NCBI GenBank assembly: GCA_947623795.1
Contig: CANQHS010000017.1
Coordinates: 1-14,018 of the forward strand
Direction: 5' to 3'
DNA from: an uncultured Clostridia bacterium
GTDB lineage: Bacteria; Bacillota; Clostridia; Christensenellales; UBA1242
Length of the DNA stretch: 14,018 nt
The notes below the pieces were generated by a model. The model had not been told where the DNA came from. It ran no database searches and saw only the letters and a program-made list of their open reading frames with translations. The position numbers and the translations under genes are program-made. Below, one piece after another: positions 1-5,036 of the stretch (position 1 is its first letter; every line of letters begins with the position of its first letter).

Positions 1-1
1 C

Positions 2-526
2 ATTACTGACGGCAACAACATTTTGGATAACACCGCCGTTCACCCAGAAAGTTATGAAGCAGTTGAAAAGTTGTTAAAATTGTTCAATCTCACAGATGAA
101 CAAATCAAAGCGGGAGAACTCACCATGCTCCCAGCCCTTATCGATAAGAAAGGCGAAAATGTGGTGGCAGAACATATTGGCGTTGGCGTGCCAACACTTC
201 AAGATATTGTTAAGGAACTTTTAAAACCAGGCCGCGATGTGCGTGAAGATATGCCATTGCCTGAACTTAGAAGTGATATTTTATCTATGGAAGACTTAAA
301 GCCGGACATGGTGCTTGACGGTACAGTTAGAAATGTTATTGATTTTGGTGCATTTGTGGATATTGGTGTGCACCAAGACGGGCTTGTGCATATTTCTCAA
401 ATTAGTGATAGTTACATTTCTCACCCAAGCGAAGTGCTTAAGGTGGGGCAGAAAGTTAAAGTTAAAGTGCTTTCAGTGGATTTAACTAAAAAGAGGATTT
501 CACTTACAATGAAGGGTGTTCAGTAA
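2..526 (+). CDS. tex: Tex, RNA-binding transcription accessory protein (3' part)
   Basis: This is the C-terminal 174 residues of Tex, a cytoplasmic nucleic-acid-binding protein thought to act in transcription and RNA handling; the 5' end lies outside the window. The reading frame is open from base 2, and the internal TTG at 23 is not a real start. The visible part begins in the helix-hairpin-helix region (HPESYEAVEKLL) and continues through a linker (DVREDMPLPELRSDIL) that is highly typical of Tex. It ends in an S1 RNA-binding domain at about the last 75 residues (DGTVRNVIDFGAFVDIG, DGLVHISQIS, VKVKVLSVDLTKKRISLTMK). The full protein is normally over 700 residues. The final codons and the stop lie inside a palindromic repeat that recurs 98 bases downstream. 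Identity is very secure. Confidence 0.95.
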   Translation: MTDGNNILDNTAVHPESYEAVEKLLKLFNLTDEQIKAGELTMLPALIDKKGENVVAEHIGVGVPTLQDIVKELLKPGRDVREDMPLPELRSDILSMEDLKPDMVLDGTVRNVIDFGAFVDIGVHQDGLVHISQISDSYISHPSEVLKVGQKVKVKVLSVDLTKKRISLTMKGVQ

Positions 527-576
527 TTGCGGACTCACTAGTCGCTTGGGCGCTAAATCGTTCGCTCGCAATTAAC
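512..576. repeat. Palindromic intergenic repeat, copy 1 (includes tex stop)
   Basis: Bases 512-541 are identical to 610-639, and 552-576 are identical to 648-672. The element is an imperfect palindrome: TAATTGCG at 524-531 pairs with CGCAATTA at 567-574. The first arm contains the tex stop codon, so the repeat overlaps the coding end of tex. Its inner part (ACTCACTAG, then GCTAAATCGTTCGCT) is GC-richer than the surroundings. It looks like a small non-coding dispersed palindrome that would form a hairpin in the tex transcript. Confidence 0.8.
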
Positions 577-609
577 TTCGCACCTAGGTAAAAAAGGAAA
601 ATGTTTATA

Positions 610-672
610 AAGGGTGTTCAGTAATTGCGGACTCACTAGGGGCTTTCGCTAAATCGTTCGCTCGCAATTAAC
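610..672. repeat. Palindromic intergenic repeat, copy 2
   Basis: This is a second, shorter copy of the element that ends tex, with arms TAATTGCG (622-629) and CGCAATTA (663-670). It starts with the same 12 bases that encode the last four Tex residues (AAGGGTGTTCAG). A tandem duplication that carried the tail of tex with it therefore explains the pair better than two independent insertions. The middle differs from copy 1 by a few substitutions and a short deletion. Confidence 0.8.
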
Positions 673-745
673 CTTGCAAGTTTAAATGAGGAGGATTGTT
701 GAATTTAGAGCGTTTATTATTTTCAATTTTATTCGTTTTGGGTTT

Positions 746-772
746 AAAGGAGGGGCAAAAGCCCTTCTTTTT
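746..772 (+). terminator. Rho-independent terminator downstream of tex
   Basis: GAGGGGC (750-756) pairs with GCCCTTC (761-767) around an AAAA loop, with one G-U pair, and five T follow. The stem can be extended outward with A-T pairs to 746/771. It would end transcripts from tex. The T-tract runs directly into a TGTCGAA motif at 772-778. The rest of the 527-884 gap holds the two repeats (512-672), this terminator and the promoter region of the next gene. I see no credible gene in it. Confidence 0.8.
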
Positions 773-778
773 GTCGAA
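772..778 (+). promoter_or_regulatory. Candidate Spo0A box (TGTCGAA)
   Basis: TGTCGAA is an exact match to the 0A-box consensus TGNCGAA known from Bacillus and Clostridium Spo0A. It lies 57 bases upstream of the -35 element of the Spo0A-domain gene. The surrounding 12-mer TTTTTGTCGAAA recurs exactly at 5065-5076 in the promoter of the Rho-like gene. A 7-mer alone can occur by chance in 14 kb, so this is a candidate only. Confidence 0.4.
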
Positions 779-800
779 ATTTGTAAAAAATTGAAATTTT

Positions 801-829
801 TTGTACGATAATAAAATATTTTTGTACGA
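801..829 (+). promoter_or_regulatory. Direct repeat of TTGTACGA, possible operator
   Basis: TTGTACGA occurs at 801-808 and again at 822-829, with T-runs before both. The 21-base spacing puts both copies on the same face of the helix. The second copy ends five bases before the -35 hexamer of the downstream promoter, a position usual for a regulator site. A third copy is at 9280-9287, before the sulfotransferase gene. The cognate protein is unknown. Confidence 0.4.
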
Positions 830-834
830 AAATC

Positions 835-863
835 TTGACATATTTTCCAAAAAATGTTAAATT
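835..863 (+). promoter_or_regulatory. SigA-type promoter of the Spo0A-domain gene
   Basis: A perfect -35 TTGACA at 835-840 is followed by a 17-base spacer and -10 TAAATT at 858-863, with an extended TG at 855-856. Transcription would begin near 870, leaving a leader of about 15 bases that holds the AAGGA ribosome binding site before the ATG at 885. Confidence 0.65.
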
Positions 864-884
864 AAATGTACAAAGGAAGTTAAA

Positions 885-1250
885 ATGTATAAAAATGAAT
901 TAAAATACAATGAAATTTGTACAAAAAATTACTATTTGAGGAAAAAATTCAGCGATTTAGGGATAACCAAAAAATATACGGGCTATTATTTTTTGCTGGA
1001 TATTGTTGACGAAATCCTCAACAAATCGCGCAAAATCAAATGCTTTTCAAAGGAAATCTATCCTGAACTTGCATTAAAGTACAACAAAAATGATTGCACA
1101 ATTGAGCGGGATATTCGAAATGTTATTGCAAGATTGTGGGATAATGGGCTTAAAGAGAAGCTCAATTCGTTGTGGATAAATGAGGATAAACCCACATGTT
1201 GTCAATTTATCTATTTAATTCGCAACTATGTTTTAATTGACATCGCCTAA
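885..1250 (+). CDS. Stand-alone Spo0A C-terminal (effector) domain protein
   Basis: The whole 121-residue protein matches the DNA-binding domain of Spo0A, the master regulator of sporulation. Recognisable blocks are LGITKKYTGYYFLLDIV (25-41; compare the LGI..H.KGY.YL block of Spo0A), KEIYPELALKYN (56-67), the recognition-helix stretch CTIERDIRNVIARLW (71-85; compare SRVERAIRHAIEVAW) and KPTCCQFIYLI (102-112; compare KPTNSEFIAMI). There is no receiver domain, so the usual control by aspartate phosphorylation is absent. The ATG has an AAGGA site eight bases upstream and a good promoter. It is followed by spmA, a sporulation gene. I infer a DNA-binding regulator that may act on 0A boxes without phosphorylation or may compete with full-length Spo0A. 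The fold is quite sure; the role is not known. Confidence 0.8.
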   Translation: MYKNELKYNEICTKNYYLRKKFSDLGITKKYTGYYFLLDIVDEILNKSRKIKCFSKEIYPELALKYNKNDCTIERDIRNVIARLWDNGLKEKLNSLWINEDKPTCCQFIYLIRNYVLIDIA

Positions 1251-1281
1251 ACATTTAAGGCTTATATTAGTCTCATATTTT

Positions 1282-1310
1282 TCATAAACTTGCATTGTTT
1301 TGCATATTTT
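1282..1310 (+). promoter_or_regulatory. Possible SigE-like promoter of spmA
   Basis: TCATAAA at 1282-1288 and CATATTTT at 1303-1310 are separated by 14 bases. They resemble the -35 (GTCATATT) and -10 (CATACAAT) elements of the mother-cell factor SigE, which drives the dacB-spmA-spmB operon in B. subtilis. Transcription would start at about 1317, right at the spmA start codon. No SigA-type promoter is visible here. The match is partial. Confidence 0.3.
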
Positions 1311-1315
1311 TTTAT

Positions 1316-1879
1316 ATGAGTAAAATTTGGATAATTATGATCATTTCCAGCCTCGCCATGATGGCCATTTTTACTCCAAGCACGGTTGTTGGCACAATGA
1401 TGGAAGCCAGCAAAATGGGAGTTACCATGTGCATTGAATTTATTGGCATTTATGCGGTATGGATGGGCATTATGCAAGTTATGGACGATTGCAAACTGAG
1501 CCACAAGTTATCCAAAATTTTGAGCAAGCCCGTGCAATATTTTTTTGGCAAAACCGATGCTGAAACTGAAAAGAACATCTGTTTGAACATTGCTTCCAAC
1601 ATAATTGGCATAGGCAGTGCGGCAACCCCTTATGGAATTAAGGCTATGCAAGGGCTAGATAAGGGGGACAAGCGTGCCACCCGCGCCATGATTATGCTCG
1701 TTGTGATAAACTCAACCGGAATCCAGCTTCTGCCCACAACTGTTATCGGCATGCGGGCGATGGCGGGCAGCATAAGCCCAAGTTGCATACTTTGGCCGAC
1801 CGTTGTTTCCACTTTTATTCCAACCATATTAGGTGTGTTGCTCGTTGCGGCAATTTATAGAAGGCGGAAAGATGGCTGA
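1316..1879 (+). CDS. spmA: Spore maturation protein A (SpmA)
   Basis: This 187-residue integral membrane protein belongs to the nucleoside-recognition (Gate) domain family. In B. subtilis, SpmA works with SpmB in dehydrating the spore core. The SpmA pattern is clear: a hydrophobic N-terminus (SKIWIIMIISSLAMMAIFT), AVWMGIMQV at 47-55, LNIASNIIGIGSAATPYGIKAM at about 90-111, then INSTGIQLLPTTVIGMRAMAGS at about 131-152. I chose the ATG at 1316 because MSKIWIIMII fits the family N-terminus; an upstream TTG at 1295 would add seven atypical residues. No ribosome binding site precedes the ATG, so translation may be leaderless. The 3' end overlaps spmB by eight bases, showing translational coupling. 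Confidence 0.92.
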   Translation: MSKIWIIMIISSLAMMAIFTPSTVVGTMMEASKMGVTMCIEFIGIYAVWMGIMQVMDDCKLSHKLSKILSKPVQYFFGKTDAETEKNICLNIASNIIGIGSAATPYGIKAMQGLDKGDKRATRAMIMLVVINSTGIQLLPTTVIGMRAMAGSISPSCILWPTVVSTFIPTILGVLLVAAIYRRRKDG

Positions 1880-2378
1880 TTTATTTATTCCTATTTTGAT
1901 TGCATTTGTGCTTATGTATGCGCTCATCAAGGGCGTGGACGCCTACACTGCATTTGTCAACGGGGCAAAGGGTGCGTTGCCGCTTATGGCTTCGCTCATG
2001 CCATTTATCATTGCAATGTTTGTCGCGGTGGAGTTGTTTAGAAACAGCGGAATTAGCGCATATCTTTGCAATTTTCTATCTCCCGTTTTCCGCTTTGTTG
2101 GAATTCCGCCTGAAATTTGCGAGCTGACTTTAATCCGCCCATTTAGTTCAAACGCCGCATATGTGCTGTTGCGAGATATTTTTGCACGTTTCGGCGTAGA
2201 TAGTTATATAGGCAAATGCGCGAGCGTCATTATGGGCAGCAGCGACACAATTTTTTATGTGAGCAGCATATATTTTGCTTCCACTCATGTGAAAAAGACA
2301 CTTCTTACAATCCCAATCGCCCTACTTTGCAATGTCGCCTGTGCAATAATTGCTTGCTTCTGCTGCCGCTTTATTTAA
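1872..2378 (+). CDS. spmB: Spore maturation protein B (SpmB)
   Basis: This 168-residue membrane protein is the partner of SpmA, with the same Gate-type fold. Diagnostic stretches are GALPLMASLMPFIIAMFVAVELFRNSG (about 34-60), the IRPFSSNAAYVLLRDIF block (88-104; RPLSGSGA in typical SpmB) and GVDSYIGKCASVIMGSSDTIFYV (about 108-130; the family has GPDS and GSTETTFY). The ATG at 1872 overlaps the end of spmA, and GGCGGAAAG just before it can serve as a weak ribosome binding site. An in-frame ATG at 1833 would sit deep inside spmA and is unlikely. Variation at conserved spots (SSN for SGS, SSDT for STET) suggests a divergent SpmB, but the reading frame is intact and full length. Confidence 0.92.
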   Translation: MADLFIPILIAFVLMYALIKGVDAYTAFVNGAKGALPLMASLMPFIIAMFVAVELFRNSGISAYLCNFLSPVFRFVGIPPEICELTLIRPFSSNAAYVLLRDIFARFGVDSYIGKCASVIMGSSDTIFYVSSIYFASTHVKKTLLTIPIALLCNVACAIIACFCCRFI

Positions 2379-2410
2379 AATGGATTTTGAAAAAGTTTGT
2401 ATCCATTTTA
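2376..2410 (+). other. Hairpin overlapping the spmB stop codon
   Basis: TAAAATGGAT (2376-2385) is perfectly complementary to ATCCATTTTA (2401-2410), with a 15-base loop. The spmB stop codon forms the start of the stem. No T-tract follows, so it is not itself a terminator. It may protect the 3' end of the spmAB mRNA, since a terminator follows one base later. Confidence 0.55.
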
Positions 2411-2411
2411 G

Positions 2412-2441
2412 CAATAGTCTTTAATAAACTATTGTTTTTTT
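2412..2441 (+). terminator. Terminator of spmAB
   Basis: CAATAGT (2412-2418) pairs with ACTATTG (2428-2434) and is followed by seven T (2435-2441). The stem is AT-rich but perfect. The -35 element of the next promoter (2432-2437) overlaps the end of this terminator, a tight arrangement. Confidence 0.65.
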
Positions 2442-2460
2442 GTTTTCAATTTGCTATAAT
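2432..2460 (+). promoter_or_regulatory. SigA-type promoter with consensus -10
   Basis: TTGTTT (2432-2437), a 17-base spacer and a consensus TATAAT (2455-2460). The predicted start of transcription, 2467-2468, coincides with the ATG of a 27-codon reading frame at 2468, so that frame would be read from a leaderless mRNA. Confidence 0.55.
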
Positions 2461-2467
2461 TGTGCTT

Positions 2468-2551
2468 ATGAAATGGATTAAGTGGATTTTTCTATTCGCC
2501 ATAATCGTTGTGGTGTTTAGCGTTTGTTATCAATGCGGATTTATTAAATAA
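2468..2551 (+). CDS. Possible 27-residue single-pass membrane peptide
   Basis: The frame encodes a basic N-terminus (MKWIKW), one hydrophobic segment (about residues 6-20) and a short tail with two cysteines (CYQCGFIK). It follows a good promoter whose start site matches the ATG. No ribosome binding site is present, so initiation would be leaderless. A dispersed palindromic repeat starts two bases after the stop. It could be a small membrane peptide or the truncated N-terminus of a larger membrane protein cut off by the repeat. I do not recognise a family. Support comes only from the promoter and the membrane-peptide character. Confidence 0.35.
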   Translation: MKWIKWIFLFAIIVVVFSVCYQCGFIK

Positions 2552-2553
2552 GG

Positions 2554-2624
2554 ACTTGTCATGCTGAGCGTAGCGAAGCATCTATGAGATTCTTCACTCA
2601 CCTTGTTCGTTCAGAATGACAAGT
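2554..2624. repeat. Dispersed palindromic repeat element
   Basis: The outer arms ACTTGTCAT (2554-2562) and ATGACAAGT (2616-2624) are perfectly complementary. Inside the left arm lies a hairpin, GCTGAGCGTAGCGAAGC (2563-2579), with tandem G-A mismatches and a GTA loop. The pattern (GTCAT, CTGAGCG, GCGAAG, ATCT, then TTCAGAATGAC) is a type of element that I know from the intergenic regions of many bacterial genomes. It separates the small peptide frame from the metal exporter. The rest of the 2379-2679 gap holds the hairpin, terminator, promoter and peptide listed separately, plus about 55 AT-rich bases before the exporter in which I see no clear promoter. Confidence 0.75.
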
Positions 2625-2679
2625 GGAGTATCAATTTTGTCTATTTTAAAAGTTAAAAATCTTGTTTTTAGGGAGAAAT

Positions 2680-3660
2680 ATGCAACAAATTGGAAATGTT
2701 TTGTTAGATGCATTAATCGACACGGCAAAAATTTTGCCGATTCTTTTTGTTGTGTATTATTTGATTGAACTAATCGAATTTAAGTTCGCCTTTAAACTTC
2801 AAAACAACAAATGGCTAAAGGGCAAAGCAAGCCCGGTTGTTGGGGCGGCGGTTGGCTGCATCCCACAGTGCGGATTTTCAGTTATTTCAACCGACTTATA
2901 CACAAAAAAAGCGATTTCAGTTGGGGCATTAATTGCCGTCTATCTTGCCACAAGCGATGAAGCCTTGCCAATTATGTTTTCAAATCCCAAAAGCATTCCT
3001 TGGCTGTTGGCTTTGATTGGAATAAAAGTTTTGATGGGCATAGTGGTGGGATATCTATCTATTTGGCTTTATAAACTCATTTTTAAAAATAAAAGCGAAA
3101 CGCCCAACGAAAAAGAAGAGAAAAATCAAAACAAAAATTTATCAAAAGTAGTTTCCAAAAATATAGATAAAAATCATGACCACAACTCTAACGAACATGA
3201 CGAACATGAGCATGAAGATATTGAAAGCGAAATTCTAGACGATGGCTGCTGCCATCACCATGTTAAATCTAATTCTTTTGATTGGCTCCATCCGCTTCTG
3301 CACTGCCTTAAAATTTCCGCTTTTATCTTGATAATAAATGTGCTGTTTGGCCTTATAACTCAAGTTTGGATAGGGCAGGAAGCGCTCACAAATTTCATGG
3401 CAAAAAGTTTGTATGTTCAGCCGCTGCTTGCTGTGCTGATTGGCCTTATTCCAAATTGTGCATCAAGCGTTGCAATAACCGAACTATTTTTGATGGGCGG
3501 GCTTTCGTTTGGAGCATTGTGCGCCGGCCTTTGCGTGAACGCTGGACTAGGACTTATTATTTTATTAAAACAAAACAAAAACGTTAAAGAAAATATATTT
3601 ATAATTGCAATGCTAATAATCCCAAGCCTAATCCTCGGCTACGCCCTCAATTTCATTTAA
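2680..3660 (+). CDS. ArsP_2-family heavy-metal / putative manganese exporter
   Basis: This 326-residue polytopic membrane protein belongs to the putative 10-TM heavy-metal exporter family (ArsP_2), often annotated as a putative manganese transporter. It has an internal two-fold repeat. The first half carries GCIPQCGFSVISTDLY (59-74) and ATSDEALPIMF (90-100); the second half carries GLIPNCASSVAITELF (255-270). The paired Pro-x-Cys and acidic residues presumably line the metal path. Between the halves, at about 165-194, lies a loop very rich in His, Asp and Glu (HDHNSNEHDEHEHED, then GCCHHH), a likely metal-binding sensor or reservoir. The ATG at 2680 has GGGAGA just upstream; a TTG at 2662 lies before that site and is rejected. 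The family is secure; the metal is not known. Confidence 0.85.
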   Translation: MQQIGNVLLDALIDTAKILPILFVVYYLIELIEFKFAFKLQNNKWLKGKASPVVGAAVGCIPQCGFSVISTDLYTKKAISVGALIAVYLATSDEALPIMFSNPKSIPWLLALIGIKVLMGIVVGYLSIWLYKLIFKNKSETPNEKEEKNQNKNLSKVVSKNIDKNHDHNSNEHDEHEHEDIESEILDDGCCHHHVKSNSFDWLHPLLHCLKISAFILIINVLFGLITQVWIGQEALTNFMAKSLYVQPLLAVLIGLIPNCASSVAITELFLMGGLSFGALCAGLCVNAGLGLIILLKQNKNVKENIFIIAMLIIPSLILGYALNFI

Positions 3661-3684
3661 AAGTTTTTATTAAAGAACAAAAAG

Positions 3685-3719
3685 AATAATTGTGCATTTA
3701 CGCATAATTATTTTTTTTT
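3685..3719 (+). terminator. Terminator after the metal exporter
   Basis: AATAATTGTGC (3685-3695) and GCATAATTATT (3702-3712) form an 11-base-pair stem with one G-U pair and a six-base loop, followed by a run of nine T. This is a strong intrinsic terminator. Confidence 0.85.
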
Positions 3720-3752
3720 AACGAAAACTAAGTTTAGATTATTGGAGGATAT

Positions 3753-4193
3753 ATGCAAAAAAATGAAATTAAACTTCTAAACAGAGTTTATCAAGATGCA
3801 ACAATTGGCATGCTCGCCATCGATAAGGTGCTTAAAAAACTTAAAAATGAGGACCTTAAAAAGCAATTTAAAAAGCAATTTGATATGTATGAAAAATTTA
3901 GTCAAAAATGCGATATTTTTGCTGTCAACAAAGAAGTTGACATCAAAGAAAACAGTTTTTTTCAAAAAACAAAGCAGACTGTTATGCTTTATATGTCGCT
4001 TTGGATGGATAGTACCCCTCGCCACATCGTTGAAATGATGATAACAGGCACGGTTATGGGAATCATAGACACAATCAAGGTGGAAAAAGATTGCAAAGTT
4101 AAGGACGAGGAACTTATGGCAATGGTGGCAGAATTCAAGAAAATGCAAGACGAATTTTACGAAAAACTAAAAAAATTGTTGGCTAAGGTTTAA
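3753..4193 (+). CDS. Uncharacterised helical protein, ferritin-like
   Basis: This 146-residue soluble protein has no signal peptide. The sequence reads as four long amphipathic helices: about 3-30, 33-55, 70-108 and 115-144. In overall pattern it resembles a group of small Clostridia proteins (IKLLNRVYQDATIGMLAID at the start; STPRHIVEMMITGTVMGIIDTIK at 87-109) that look like ferritin-like or DUF2383-type four-helix bundles. I do not see the full set of iron-ligand Glu/His motifs of a true ferritin, so no metal activity is claimed. It starts at an ATG with an excellent TTGGAGGAT site. The toxin-antitoxin pair follows after only 23 bases, so the three genes may share a transcript. The metal exporter upstream is separated by a terminator. 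Confidence 0.7.
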   Translation: MQKNEIKLLNRVYQDATIGMLAIDKVLKKLKNEDLKKQFKKQFDMYEKFSQKCDIFAVNKEVDIKENSFFQKTKQTVMLYMSLWMDSTPRHIVEMMITGTVMGIIDTIKVEKDCKVKDEELMAMVAEFKKMQDEFYEKLKKLLAKV

Positions 4194-4216
4194 ACTTCAC
4201 ATAAAAGGAGAACATT

Positions 4217-4408
4217 ATGGATGAACAAGTAATTGCATATCTTGAATATTTGTCCGCACTAAAAGAGATAACTCGCCCCGCAATGCCACATTTTGACCTT
4301 TCTGCATACAATGATAATGAATACAAGGCAGCAATTGATGAAATTTTAAAAGATTATGAGGGGGTAGACGATTTTTCAGTCACATTGCGTTACTTGAAAG
4401 GAGAATAA
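4217..4408 (+). CDS. Putative antitoxin of the MazF toxin (63 residues)
   Basis: This small, strongly acidic protein (YNDNEYKAAIDEILKDYEGVDD at about 31-52) overlaps the start of mazF by one base (TAATG), the usual arrangement for an antitoxin. It has an AAGGAG ribosome binding site. It is shorter than the MazE antitoxins of Bacillus (about 90 residues), and I cannot see their ribbon-helix-helix N-terminus. It therefore appears to consist mainly of a toxin-binding segment without a recognisable DNA-binding domain. The function is inferred from position, size and charge, not from sequence similarity. Confidence 0.65.
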   Translation: MDEQVIAYLEYLSALKEITRPAMPHFDLSAYNDNEYKAAIDEILKDYEGVDDFSVTLRYLKGE

Positions 4409-4755
4409 TGGAAGTTGTTCGTGGCGATATATATTATGCAGATTTAAGTCCGGTTGTGGGTAGCGAGCAGGGTGGAGTTCGCCCTGTTTTGGTCGTGCAG
4501 AACGATGTTGGAAACAAGTATAGCCCAACCGTGATTATCGCCGCCATAACAAGTCAACTCACAAAAGCAAAACTGCCAACTCATATTGAACTAAATAAAG
4601 AGCAGTTCCATTTGATGAAAGATAGTGTTGTGCTTTTAGAACAAATCCGAACGCTAGACAAACGCCGATTGAAAGAAAAAATCAGCTCAATAGACGAAAA
4701 CACCATGAAAAAAGTCGACATCGCAATAATGATAAGCTTAGGCATCACGGCCTAA
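4408..4755 (+). CDS. mazF: MazF/PemK-type mRNA endoribonuclease toxin
   Basis: This 115-residue protein closely follows Bacillus MazF (EndoA), a ribosome-independent endoribonuclease that cuts mRNA at short single-stranded sites. Hallmarks are RGDIYYADLSPVVGSEQGG (5-23), VRPVLVVQND (24-33), the catalytic-face segment YSPTVIIAAITSQ (38-50), then THIEL, KDSVVLLEQIRTLDKRRL (71-88) and the C-terminal helix. The active-site Arg (R25) and Thr/Ser (T49/S50) are present, so an active enzyme is expected. The ATG overlaps the stop of the upstream gene, so the two are translationally coupled. The last codons and the stop lie in the first hairpin of a repeat array, so that array is probably part of the mazF mRNA 3' end. 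Confidence 0.93.
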   Translation: MEVVRGDIYYADLSPVVGSEQGGVRPVLVVQNDVGNKYSPTVIIAAITSQLTKAKLPTHIELNKEQFHLMKDSVVLLEQIRTLDKRRLKEKISSIDENTMKKVDIAIMISLGITA

Positions 4756-4985
4756 GCTTATTTAAGACCCGTAGGGATTAAATAAGATACAACGGCCTAG
4801 GCTTATTTAATCACCGTAGGGGATTAATTAAGCTGTAAAGCCTAAGCTTATTTAACTGAACATAGTGAAGTTAAATAAGATGAAACGCCTAAGCTTATTT
4901 AACGGAACGGAGTGGAGTTAATTAAGTAGCAGCATAACAGCCTGGCTTATTTAACGGTTACGCATAACAGCCTAAGGTTTATTTT
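4731..4985. repeat. Tandem array of about 45-base hairpin units
   Basis: The block CCT(A)AGCTTATTTAA recurs at 4751, 4796, 4841, 4888 and 4941 (degenerate), with a remnant at 4971, giving periods of 45, 45, 47, 53 and 30 bases. In the first four units CTTATTTAA is followed, after about 12 bases, by its complement (TTAAATAAG or TTAATTAAG), so each unit folds into its own hairpin with an inner stem and a three- or four-base loop. A further perfect 12-base-pair hairpin (4732-4743 with 4750-4761) precedes the array and contains the mazF stop. The array ends in a T-rich stretch. It fills most of the 4756-5087 gap; the remainder is the promoter region of the next gene. Units are joined by short variable linkers. 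I see no coding potential. Confidence 0.85.
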
Positions 4986-5036
4986 TTTGTTTTGGATTTG
5001 TTTTTTTACAAAAAAGTCGAAATTTTTACAAAATAC

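Noticed and set aside
699..794. 31-codon plus-strand frame with a GAGGAGG-like site and TTG start
   Set aside because: The ribosome binding site is attractive, but the frame includes the terminator hairpin and T-tract, and no promoter is seen. More likely leftover sequence.
668..850. 60-codon minus-strand reading frame after tex
   Set aside because: It runs through the terminator, the T-runs and the promoter of the next gene, has low-complexity Lys/Asn/Phe content and resembles no protein I know.
1244..1266. GCCTAAA/TTTAAGGC hairpin at the end of the Spo0A-domain gene as a terminator
   Set aside because: The stem is short with a bulge, and no T-tract follows.
3777..4148. 123-codon minus-strand frame opposite the helical-protein gene
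   Set aside because: It is a shadow of a well-supported plus-strand gene with a strong ribosome binding site; its His/Phe-rich content is typical of an antisense translation.
4731..4985. CRISPR array
   Set aside because: Repeats are palindromic hairpins with 8-14 base linkers, not constant repeats with 30-40 base unique spacers, and no cas genes are present.
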